DNA from: Luteibacter sp. UNCMF331Sha3.1
Lineage (GTDB): Bacteria; Pseudomonadota; Gammaproteobacteria; Xanthomonadales; Rhodanobacteraceae
DNA length: 64,000 nt
Assembly: GCF_900109915.1 (NCBI RefSeq)
Contig: NZ_FOBU01000002.1
Location: forward strand, 1,071,170 to 1,135,169
Reading direction: 5' to 3'
The notes under the pieces are model-generated. The model searched no databases. It saw nothing but the letters and a program-made list of their open reading frames with translations, and had not been told where the DNA came from. The translations under genes were made by a program, and so were the position numbers. Of this stretch, positions 57,230 to 64,000 are shown piece by piece. How positions within the stretch are numbered: the first letter of the stretch is position 1; every line of letters begins with the position of its first letter.

Positions 57230-58747
57230 ATGACCACGATCAAGCAGGACGACCTCATCACCAGCGTCGCCGACGCTCTCCAGTACATCTCGTACTACCA
57301 CCCGGTCGACTACATCCGGAATCTTTCCGCGGCGTACGAGCGTGAAGAGTCGCCGGCGGCGAAGGACGCCATCGCCCAGATCCTGATCAACTCGCGCATG
57401 TGCGCCGAGGGCCACCGGCCCATCTGCCAGGACACCGGCATCGTCACGGTCTTCCTCAAGGTTGGCATGAACGTCCGCTGGGACGATGCCACGATGAGCC
57501 TGGAAGACATGGTGAACGAAGGCGTCCGACGCGCGTACAACCACCCGGACAACAAGCTTCGCGCCTCCGTCCTGGCCGATCCGGCCGGCAAGCGCATGAA
57601 TACGCGCGACAACACGCCCGCGGTGGTCAACATGACGATCGTGCCGGGCGACAAGGTCGATGTGATCGTCGCCGCCAAGGGCGGCGGTTCGGAAGCGAAA
57701 TCGAAGTTCGCGATGCTCAATCCGTCCGATTCGATCGTCGACTGGGTGCTGAAGACCGTGCCGACGATGGGCGCCGGCTGGTGCCCGCCCGGCATGCTCG
57801 GCATCGGCATCGGCGGTACCGCCGAAAAGGCGATGCTGCTGGCGAAGGAAGCGTTGATGGAGCCGATCGACATCGTCGACCTCATCGCCCGCGGCCCGGC
57901 GAATCGTGCGGAAGAGCTGCGCCTCGAGCTGTACGAAAAGGTCAACGCGCTGGGCATCGGCGCGCAGGGCCTCGGTGGCTTGACCACCGTGCTCGACATC
58001 AAGGTGAAGGACTACCCGACGCACGCGGCGAATCTGCCGGTGGCGATGATTCCGAACTGCGCCGCCACGCGCCACGCGCACTTCGTGCTCGACGGCTCCG
58101 GTCCGGTCGCGCTCGATCCGCCCTCGCTGGAAGACTGGCCGAAGCTCACGTACGACGCCTCCAAGGGCCGTCGCGTCGATCTCGACACCATCACCCGCGA
58201 AGACGTCCAGAGCTGGAAGCCGGGCGAGACGATCCTGCTCAACGGCAAGCTGCTCACCGGTCGCGACGCCGCGCACAAGCGCATGATCGACATGCTCAAC
58301 CGGGGCGAGACGCTCCCCGTCGATTTCACCAATCGCTTCATCTACTACGTCGGCCCGGTGGATCCGGTGCGCGACGAAGTGGTCGGCCCGGCCGGCCCGA
58401 CCACCGCCACGCGCATGGACAAGTTCACGCGCCAGATGCTCGAGACCACGGGCCTGCTCGGCATGGTCGGCAAGTCCGAGCGCGGGCCGGCGGCGATCGA
58501 AGCCATCCGCGACAACAAGGCCGTGTACCTGATGGCCGTCGGCGGCTCGGCGTACCTCGTGTCGAAGGCGATCAAGGCGTCACGCGTGCTGGCGTTCGAA
58601 GACCTGGGCATGGAAGCCATCTACGAGTTCGAGGTGAAGGACATGCCGGTCACCGTCGCCGTCGACAGCGCCGGCACGTCCGTCCACGAAACCGGTCCGA
58701 AGGAATGGCGCTCGAAGATCGGCAAGATCCCGGTGGTGGTCGTCTGA
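57230..58747 (+). CDS. fumA: Class I (iron-sulfur) fumarate hydratase
   Basis: The 505-residue TCA-cycle enzyme interconverts fumarate and malate. It is of the oxygen-sensitive [4Fe-4S] class with fused alpha and beta parts. Cys ligands and family blocks are RPICQDTGIVTVFLKVG, GAGWCPPGMLGIGIGGTAEK and PNCAATRHAHFVLDGSGP; the C-terminal swivelling part has YVGPVDPVRDEVVGPAGPTT and KSERGP. ATG 57230 is the chosen start. It is convergent with ackA across a hairpin. A class II fumarase, if any, is outside the window. Confidence 0.93.
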   Translation: MTTIKQDDLITSVADALQYISYYHPVDYIRNLSAAYEREESPAAKDAIAQILINSRMCAEGHRPICQDTGIVTVFLKVGMNVRWDDATMSLEDMVNEGVRRAYNHPDNKLRASVLADPAGKRMNTRDNTPAVVNMTIVPGDKVDVIVAAKGGGSEAKSKFAMLNPSDSIVDWVLKTVPTMGAGWCPPGMLGIGIGGTAEKAMLLAKEALMEPIDIVDLIARGPANRAEELRLELYEKVNALGIGAQGLGGLTTVLDIKVKDYPTHAANLPVAMIPNCAATRHAHFVLDGSGPVALDPPSLEDWPKLTYDASKGRRVDLDTITREDVQSWKPGETILLNGKLLTGRDAAHKRMIDMLNRGETLPVDFTNRFIYYVGPVDPVRDEVVGPAGPTTATRMDKFTRQMLETTGLLGMVGKSERGPAAIEAIRDNKAVYLMAVGGSAYLVSKAIKASRVLAFEDLGMEAIYEFEVKDMPVTVAVDSAGTSVHETGPKEWRSKIGKIPVVVV

Positions 58748-58785
58748 GTTCACGAGGCGCGGCCGCCGTATCGCGCTTCGCGCGA

Positions 58786-58853
58786 TCGCCAGCAGGCTGG
58801 CTCCCACCAGAGCATGAGCCTTACCGCTCTGGTGGGAGCCAGCCCGCTGGCGA
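58786..58853. terminator. Long hairpin between convergent fumA and ackA (reversed repeat halves)
   Basis: TCGCCAGCAGGC...CCACCAGAGC (28 bp), loop of 12, GCTCTGGTGG...CGCTGGCGA (28 bp), with one mismatch. It is made of a type C right half followed by a left half, i.e. the family unit turned inside out, and the stem includes 6 bp not present in other copies. It ends 2 bp before the ackA stop and is well placed as a bidirectional terminator. Confidence 0.75.
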
Positions 58854-58855
58854 AC

Positions 58856-59887
58856 CTACGAAGCGAGGCGCCACGTGTGCCTCGCGATCTGTTCGTCTTC
58901 TTCCGTCGCCATCACGCGCACGTCGAAGTCGCCGAACCATTGCAGGCCGGCCAGGATCGCATCGCGCGTCGCCGCGTCGTTCTCGCCAATGCCCCCGGTG
59001 AATAGCAGCAGGTCGATGCCACCGAGTGACGCCACCATGGCGGCGACATGTTTCCGCGCGACGTGCACGAACACCTCGCGCGCGAGCGCCGCGGATGCCT
59101 CGTTCGATTCGCGCAATCCGCGCATGTCGCTGGTGCCGCCCGACAGGCCCTTGAGTCCCGACTCGCGGTCCATCAGCACCTCGAGTCGCGCCGCGTCGTA
59201 GCCCTTTTCCCGCATGAGATAGAGCAGCACGCCCGGATCCAGGTCGCCCGGCCGCGTGCCCATCACGATGCCGCCGGTGGGCGTCAGGCCCATCGTCGTG
59301 TCGACCGAGTGGCCGTCGCGCACCGCGCAGAGGCTCGCGCCGTTGCCCAGATGCGCGATCACCACGCGCGACGGGATCGTCGCGCCGAGCTGCCGCACGA
59401 TCGACTCGTACGACAATCCATGAAACCCATAGCGCTCGATGCCGCCGTCGCGCAGGTCGGCGGGCAAGGGCAGGGTGCGAGCGACGGCAGGCATCGTCGC
59501 GTGAAACGCGGTGTCGAAGCACGCCACCTGAGGCACGCCGGGGAACGCCGCACGCGCACGTTCCACCATCGCGACCGCCACGGGCACATGTAAGGGCGCG
59601 AACGCCTTCGCCTCCTCGAGGTGCACCATCAGCGCATCGTCGATCAACGCGTGCGCACGCACCTTCGGGCCGCCGTGCACCAGACGATGGCCGACGGCAT
59701 CGGGCGTCGGCAGGCCATGGTCGACAAGCGCCCGGACCACGGTCGCCACCGGATCGGCGTCGCCATCGTGCGACTCCGTCTGCGCGGCCAGCAGTTCCTC
59801 CGTCTCGTCGCCATCGACGCGGTAGAGCCCGTACTTCAGCGACGACGAGCCGGCGTTCAGCGCAAGCACATGCCCCGTGCGACTCAC
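58856..59887 (-). CDS. ackA: Acetate kinase (short form)
   Basis: The 343-residue enzyme makes ATP and acetate from acetyl phosphate. Active-site blocks are complete: [82 protein letters not shown] and the C-terminal Glu of EEDEQIARH. It is about 55 residues shorter than E. coli AckA (400), with shortened loops rather than missing motifs. GTG 59887 overlaps the xpk stop by 4 bp, so it directly uses the acetyl phosphate made by phosphoketolase. Confidence 0.93.
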   Translation of the reverse strand: MSRTGHVLALNAGSSSLKYGLYRVDGDETEELLAAQTESHDGDADPVATVVRALVDHGLPTPDAVGHRLVHGGPKVRAHALIDDALMVHLEEAKAFAPLHVPVAVAMVERARAAFPGVPQVACFDTAFHATMPAVARTLPLPADLRDGGIERYGFHGLSYESIVRQLGATIPSRVVIAHLGNGASLCAVRDGHSVDTTMGLTPTGGIVMGTRPGDLDPGVLLYLMREKGYDAARLEVLMDRESGLKGLSGGTSDMRGLRESNEASAALAREVFVHVARKHVAAMVASLGGIDLLLFTGGIGENDAATRDAILAGLQWFGDFDVRVMATEEDEQIARHTWRLAS

Positions 59888-62250
59888 GTGGCGTCCTCGG
59901 CCTTCCATTGCCAGTCGCGCACATCGGGCAGATCCTGGCCGTGCTCGCTGACGTACAGCTTGTGTCGCTCGATGTCGGACCAGTAGCGCTGCGACGCCTT
60001 CGCCCGTTCGCCTTCCAGTCGCGGGATGCGGTTGATCGCGTCGAGCGCGAGCTGGAAGCGATCCATGTTGTTCAGCACCATCATGTCGAGCGCCGTCGTG
60101 GTCGTACCTTCTTCCTTGTAGCCGCGCACGTGGAAGTTATCGTGGTTATGCCGCCGGTAGGTCAGCTTGTGCACGATGCCCGGATAGCCGTGGAACGCGA
60201 AGATCACCGGGCGATCCTTCGTGAACAGGTCGTCGAACTGGTCGTCGTCCATGCCGTGGGGATGCTCGTCCGGCGTTTCCAGCGACATCAGGTCCACCAC
60301 GTTGACCACGCGGATGCGGATGTCCGGCACGTACTCGCGCAGCAGCATCACCGCGGCCAGCACCTCCACCGTCGGCGCATCGCCGGCGCATGCCATCACC
60401 ACGTCGGGGTCGTCGCCCCCGCGACCGGCCCATTCCCAGATGCCGGCGCCGGCCGTGCAATGACGCACGGCGCTTTCCATGTCGAGCCACTGCCAGTCGG
60501 GTTGCTTGCCGGCGACGATCACGTTGACGTAGTGGCGACTGCGCAGGCAATGGTCCGCGACCGACAGCAGGCAGTTCGCGTCGGGCGGCAGGTAGATGCG
60601 CACGATTTCCGATTTCTTGTTCGCCACGTGGTCGATGAAGCCCGGATCCTGGTGCGAGAAACCGTTGTGGTCCTGGTGCCACACGTGCGAACTGAGCAGG
60701 TAGTTCAGCGACGCGATCGGCGGACGCCACGACATCTTGCGCGTCACCTTCAGCCACTTCGCATGCTGGTTGAACATCGAGTCGATGATGTGGATGAAGG
60801 CCTCGTAACACGAGAAGAAGCCGTGGCGACCGGTGAGCAGGTAGCCTTCGAGCCAGCCCTGGCACTGATGCTCGCTGAGTACCTCCATCACACGTCCCGC
60901 GGGCGAGAGGTTCTCGTCCACCGCTTCGGTATCGGCCAGCCACGTCTTGCCGCTCGCCTCGTAGACGGCCTCCAGGCGGTTCGACGCCGTCTCGTCGGGG
61001 CCGAACAGGCGGAAGGTTTCCATGTTCTGGCGCATCACTTCGCGAAGGAAGCGCCCGAGCACACGCGTCGCCTCCGCCTTGTGGTCGCCGGGTACCTTCA
61101 CGTCTTCGGCGAACGTGCGGAAGTGCGGCATGTGCAGCGGTTTCAGCAACAGGCCCCCGTTCGCATGCGGATTCATGCCCATGCGCCGGCGGCCGGTCGG
61201 CGCCAGCGAGGCGAACTCCTCGCGGAAGCGACCATGCTCGTCGAAGAGCTCTTCCGGTTCGTAGCTCTTCATCCAGTCTTCGAGGATCGCGACGTGCTCG
61301 TCGTTCTCGAACTTCGCGATGGGAACCTGATGCGCGCGCCAGGTGCCTTCGACGGGCTTGCCGTCCACGACCTTCGGGCCGGTCCAGCCCTTGGGGCTGC
61401 GAAACACGATCATCGGCCAGCGCGGGCGCGTCGCGGCGTCGGCGTCGCCACCGCGTGCCTTGTCCTGGATGCGGCGGATCTCGTCGAGGCAGCGGTCGAG
61501 CGCCGCGGCGAACGCCTGGTGCATCGGATCGAATTCGTGGCCTTCGACGAAGTGCGGCTCGTAGCCGTAGCCGCGCATGAGGTCGCGCAATTCGTCCGGT
61601 TCGATGCGCGCGAGCACGGTGGGGTTGGCGATCTTGAAGCCATTGAGGTGCAGGATCGGCAGCACCGCGCCATCGCGCGCGGGGTTGAGGAATTTGTTCG
61701 AGTGCCAGCTCGTCGCCAGCGCGCCGGTTTCGGCTTCGCCGTCGCCCACGATGCACGCGACGACCAGTTCCGGGTTGTCGAACGCGGCACCGAAGGCATG
61801 CGACAGCGAATAACCGAGTTCGCCGCCTTCGTGGATCGAGCCCGGCGTTTCCGGCGCCACATGGCTGGGGATGCCGTAAGGCCACGAGAATTGCCGGAAC
61901 AGCTCGCGCATGCCGGCGGCGCTGCGATCGATGTGCGGATACACCTCGGTGTAGGAGCCTTCGAGGTAGGTATGCGCCACGAGACCGGGCCCGCCGTGGC
62001 CGGGGCCGATCACGTAGATCATGTCGAGGTCGCGCTCGACGATCGCACGGTTCAGGTGCGTGTAGATGAAATTGAGGCCCGTGGTCGTGCCCCAGTGCCC
62101 GAGGAGACGATGCTTGATGTGATCCTTGCTCAGCGGCTCGTCGAGTAACGGATTGTCGCGCAGATAGATCTGGCCGACGGAAAGGTAGTTCGCGGCACGC
62201 CAGTACGCGTGCATGCGACGCAGCAGATCGGGTGCGAGCGTCTCGGTCAT
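59884..62250 (-). CDS. xpk: Xylulose-5-phosphate/fructose-6-phosphate phosphoketolase
   Basis: The 788-residue thiamine diphosphate enzyme cleaves xylulose-5-P (and/or fructose-6-P) to acetyl phosphate plus glyceraldehyde-3-P (or erythrose-4-P). It has the N-terminal [49 protein letters not shown], the ThDP-binding [15 protein letters not shown], and later [13 protein letters not shown] with the catalytic Glu-region neighbours. Together with ackA it forms a bypass from sugar phosphates to acetate with one ATP. No clear start problem; ATG 62250. Confidence 0.95.
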   Translation of the reverse strand: MTETLAPDLLRRMHAYWRAANYLSVGQIYLRDNPLLDEPLSKDHIKHRLLGHWGTTTGLNFIYTHLNRAIVERDLDMIYVIGPGHGGPGLVAHTYLEGSYTEVYPHIDRSAAGMRELFRQFSWPYGIPSHVAPETPGSIHEGGELGYSLSHAFGAAFDNPELVVACIVGDGEAETGALATSWHSNKFLNPARDGAVLPILHLNGFKIANPTVLARIEPDELRDLMRGYGYEPHFVEGHEFDPMHQAFAAALDRCLDEIRRIQDKARGGDADAATRPRWPMIVFRSPKGWTGPKVVDGKPVEGTWRAHQVPIAKFENDEHVAILEDWMKSYEPEELFDEHGRFREEFASLAPTGRRRMGMNPHANGGLLLKPLHMPHFRTFAEDVKVPGDHKAEATRVLGRFLREVMRQNMETFRLFGPDETASNRLEAVYEASGKTWLADTEAVDENLSPAGRVMEVLSEHQCQGWLEGYLLTGRHGFFSCYEAFIHIIDSMFNQHAKWLKVTRKMSWRPPIASLNYLLSSHVWHQDHNGFSHQDPGFIDHVANKKSEIVRIYLPPDANCLLSVADHCLRSRHYVNVIVAGKQPDWQWLDMESAVRHCTAGAGIWEWAGRGGDDPDVVMACAGDAPTVEVLAAVMLLREYVPDIRIRVVNVVDLMSLETPDEHPHGMDDDQFDDLFTKDRPVIFAFHGYPGIVHKLTYRRHNHDNFHVRGYKEEGTTTTALDMMVLNNMDRFQLALDAINRIPRLEGERAKASQRYWSDIERHKLYVSEHGQDLPDVRDWQWKAEDAT

Positions 62251-62336
62251 CGGGGTTTCCAGGCGACGGGGTCGCCCACCAGCCTATGGCCGCGCGGATT
62301 CGGCTGGCGTGAAAGAACGCCCCGCCGATTGGCCGC

Positions 62337-63176
62337 TCATTCCGCCGAGCCGATCTCGCGCGTATTGCGTTCCATCACCTTGATGGCGTCGTCGGCCTGG
62401 CGATGCGCCTCGCGCCGCGCGGCTTCGGAGCGCATGTCCTGCGCGCGCGCACGCTCGGCCAGTTCGCGCGAGAGCGACTCGGACGGGTCCACTGCGGGAC
62501 GCCGCGGCGGCGGCAAGGGCGCGGCCGCCGGGGAAGCGGCGGGAGCGGCCACCGGGGCCGGCGCCGGCGCGGCCTCGACGGTCACGGGCGGGGCAGGCGG
62601 CTTGCGTGGCGCCATCGCCCGCCACACGAACACGCCGAGCAGGCACACCACCAGTGCGCCCACGATAGCGGGAACCAGCCAGGGCCTGTCGCGGCGTGCG
62701 GCGGCGCGGGGCACCGTCGTGCGTCGCACCGTGTCGGCGGCCAGTGGTGCCTGCGGCACGCGACCGCTCGGGTCGGGCAGCTTCAGCATCACCCGCAGCG
62801 TGTCGCCGTCCACCAGCTGAAGGCGTGGCTGGCGGCGTTGCGCCGTGCGCGCCTCGGGTGTGAACGTGCCGCGCGTCAGGAGTACGCCGCCCGACACGCC
62901 CTCGTTGAGCATCGTCGCAAGCAGTTCGTTGACCTCGTCGACGCCGACCTGCTTCGCATCCCACTGCCGGCATTGCACGATGGTGACCTCGTCGCCACGG
63001 CGCATCCGCAGGTCGAGACTGGTACCGAGGGCTTTCAGGGAGCGCGGTCGCGAATCGTATTCCACGCGCCAGCCCTGCTCGCGGTAATACTCGGCAAGCA
63101 GGTGCTCGAACGTATGCCAGCTCATGCGCGCGAGAGCGTCCGTAGCGGCGGGCGATGCGTGGCGCTCAAGATCCAT
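62337..63176 (-). CDS. Membrane-anchored Mrr-like nuclease-fold protein
   Basis: The 279-residue protein has an N-terminal Mrr/restriction-endonuclease-like domain (about 18-130): HTFEHLLAEYYREQGWRVEY, LDLRMRRGDEVTIVQCRQW, and GVLLTRGTFTPEARTAQ. It is followed by a linker, one membrane helix (PAIVGALVVCLLGVFVW, about 170-187), a Pro/Ala-rich stretch and a C-terminal charged helix (about 230-275, rich in Arg/Glu/Ala). In Mrr enzymes the core reads QxK; here it is QCR, so catalysis may be weakened. No methylase or partner is nearby. Its role is unknown. ATG 63176 is chosen. Confidence 0.7.
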   Translation of the reverse strand: MDLERHASPAATDALARMSWHTFEHLLAEYYREQGWRVEYDSRPRSLKALGTSLDLRMRRGDEVTIVQCRQWDAKQVGVDEVNELLATMLNEGVSGGVLLTRGTFTPEARTAQRRQPRLQLVDGDTLRVMLKLPDPSGRVPQAPLAADTVRRTTVPRAAARRDRPWLVPAIVGALVVCLLGVFVWRAMAPRKPPAPPVTVEAAPAPAPVAAPAASPAAAPLPPPRRPAVDPSESLSRELAERARAQDMRSEAARREAHRQADDAIKVMERNTREIGSAE

Positions 63177-63341
63177 GGGTCGGCGGACGTAGAGACGGGA
63201 ACGAACCGGCGATGATAACCGGATGTTGACGCAGTGCGCAGAACCGGCAAACGACGAGGATTCACGTACGTGAAAATCTTGCCGGTTATGTGCCTCGCCG
63301 GTACATTGGCAGGTTGTGTTGGGAATTTCAGGGGAAATCGG

Positions 63342-63869
63342 GTGTTGAAGCAAGTGCTCGCCGCGTCCGCGGTACTGGTGCTGTCCGCGTGCGGCGGAAA
63401 GACGATGATCGAAAGCGACATGAGCCACCTCGTGTCGGCCAGCCCGGCGTCGCCGTGGCTCACCGTGGAGAATCCTGGCGTCGCGGTGCTGACCGTGACG
63501 GGACTCGAACAGAAGCAGAAAGTGCAGGTGGCGCCGGACGTCGCCACGGCCGTGGAAGCGCGCCTGCGCACCATGCTGCAGCCGAAGTACTTCACCGATC
63601 TGATCGTCAACTGCCGTGGTCTGCAGGTGGCGGTGGGAGCGAAGACCGAGGCCGAACCGCCGTCGCTCGACATCGACATGAGCGTCGGCTGCCGGATCGT
63701 GGCGCGCGGGCTGGTGTCGACCCGATCGTATCGGCTGCACCGGTCGCAGGCGATCGACCCGGCCGCAGCGCACCTCGACACCGCGGTGCCGGCACTGATC
63801 GACGGCGCGTCGACCGAACTGGCCGACCGCATATGGACCGGCGTACTGGCGACCGGCGCGAAGCGCTGA
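63342..63869 (+). CDS. Hypothetical lipoprotein
   Basis: The 175-residue precursor is of unknown function. GTG 63342 has AGGGG 7 bp upstream and yields a lipoprotein signal VLAASAVLVLSAC with lipobox Cys at about residue 16. The mature part has VAPDVATAVEARLRTMLQPKY and an IVNCRGLQVAVG..LDIDMSVGC stretch that looks like a secretin- or Curli-like alpha/beta module, but I do not recognise the family. Alternative: GTG 63270, also with a ribosome site, gives a second lipoprotein-like signal (VMCLAGTLAGC) fused ahead of the first. It is divergent from the Mrr-like gene. Confidence 0.65.
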   Translation: MLKQVLAASAVLVLSACGGKTMIESDMSHLVSASPASPWLTVENPGVAVLTVTGLEQKQKVQVAPDVATAVEARLRTMLQPKYFTDLIVNCRGLQVAVGAKTEAEPPSLDIDMSVGCRIVARGLVSTRSYRLHRSQAIDPAAAHLDTAVPALIDGASTELADRIWTGVLATGAKR

Positions 63870-63880
63870 TCGTTCGATCG

Positions 63881-63908
63881 GGTGGGAGCCGGCAGGCTGG
63901 CTTCCACC
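63881..63908. repeat. Short type C palindromic repeat between convergent genes
   Basis: GGTGGGAGCCGGC, AG, GCTGGCTTCCACC: outer stem only, with two changes. It lies 11 bp after the lipoprotein stop and 13 bp before the stop of the convergent gene at the window end. Confidence 0.6.
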
Positions 63909-63921
63909 GAAAAGGAATCGC

Positions 63922-64000
63922 TCAGGCTTCCGCCACCACGACCCGGTGCAGGTCGTTGCGGGACGCCACCAGCCGCTCCTGGCTGAAGCCGAGTCCGGGA
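63922..64000 (-). CDS. C-terminal end of an unidentified protein
   Basis: The last 25 codons and stop (TGA at 63924-63922) of a gene entering from the right are open on the minus strand; the product ends SQERLVASRNDLHRVVVAEA. It is convergent with the lipoprotein gene. Too little is visible to name it, and it could be a chance open frame. Confidence 0.4.
   Translation of the reverse strand, partial: PGLGFSQERLVASRNDLHRVVVAEA

Overview
This is a GC-rich chromosomal window with tightly packed, mostly housekeeping genes, short intergenic gaps and many GTG starts. The gene set suggests a gammaproteobacterium of the Xanthomonadales, most likely Rhodanobacteraceae (Luteibacter/Dyella-like). Pointers are the exbB-exbD-msbA-lpxK order, a lysine/alanine-rich histone H1-like protein, a double-propeller GGDEF sensor, a YajQ c-di-GMP effector and a GH92 mannosidase. 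This placement is inference; no rRNA or tRNA gene was seen. I saw no prophage, transposase, CRISPR array or integrated element.

Layout. 1-17.6 kb is rich in cyclic-di-GMP genes: a partial EAL protein, a GAF-like/GGDEF protein, a GGDEF-EAL protein, a propeller-GGDEF protein and yajQ. Between them lie selO, rsmC-rsuA, sodC, alkB-like, a DUF2236 oxygenase with corA, and an S9 peptidase. Two of the c-di-GMP genes are preceded by sequences resembling sigma-28 (FliA) promoters, which suggests a link to motility. 17.6-27.4 kb holds an HI0933-type flavoprotein, a beta-hydroxyacid dehydrogenase, an amidinotransferase-fold enzyme, yaiI-phzF, a rhomboid protease, the H1-like protein, a Gly/Tyr-rich lipoprotein and comEC. 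27.5-34.9 kb has the GH92 mannosidase behind a strong promoter-like sequence, then the exbB-exbD-msbA-lpxK envelope operon. 34.9-35.9 kb is a gene-free repeat island built as a large imperfect inverted repeat.

35.9-50.8 kb carries a glycine-zipper protein, phrB, a CPA2 antiporter, an MFS exporter, ligA-epmA-gloA2, a DUF2461 protein with sbcB, orn-folP-glmM and a 2OG-Fe(II) oxygenase. 51-64 kb carries an EamA transporter, an AsmA-family protein, a yqjI-yqjH-type operon with a perfect 15+15 operator, a secreted thioredoxin-like protein, class I fumarase, the xpk-ackA phosphoketolase operon, a membrane-anchored Mrr-like protein and a lipoprotein.

The most unusual content is non-coding. A family of about 69-bp palindromic units is scattered through the gaps. 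Its members share the same outer ends and loop but carry one of three different inner stems, and several copies combine a left arm of one type with a right arm of another. The other notable elements are three 63-bp tandem units after selO and the fold-back island after lpxK. No complete new gene system could be demonstrated. The best candidates for new biology are the repeats, the candidate FliA promoters on c-di-GMP genes, the start-codon-masking inverted repeat before the amidinotransferase gene, and the Mrr-like membrane protein with an altered active-site lysine.
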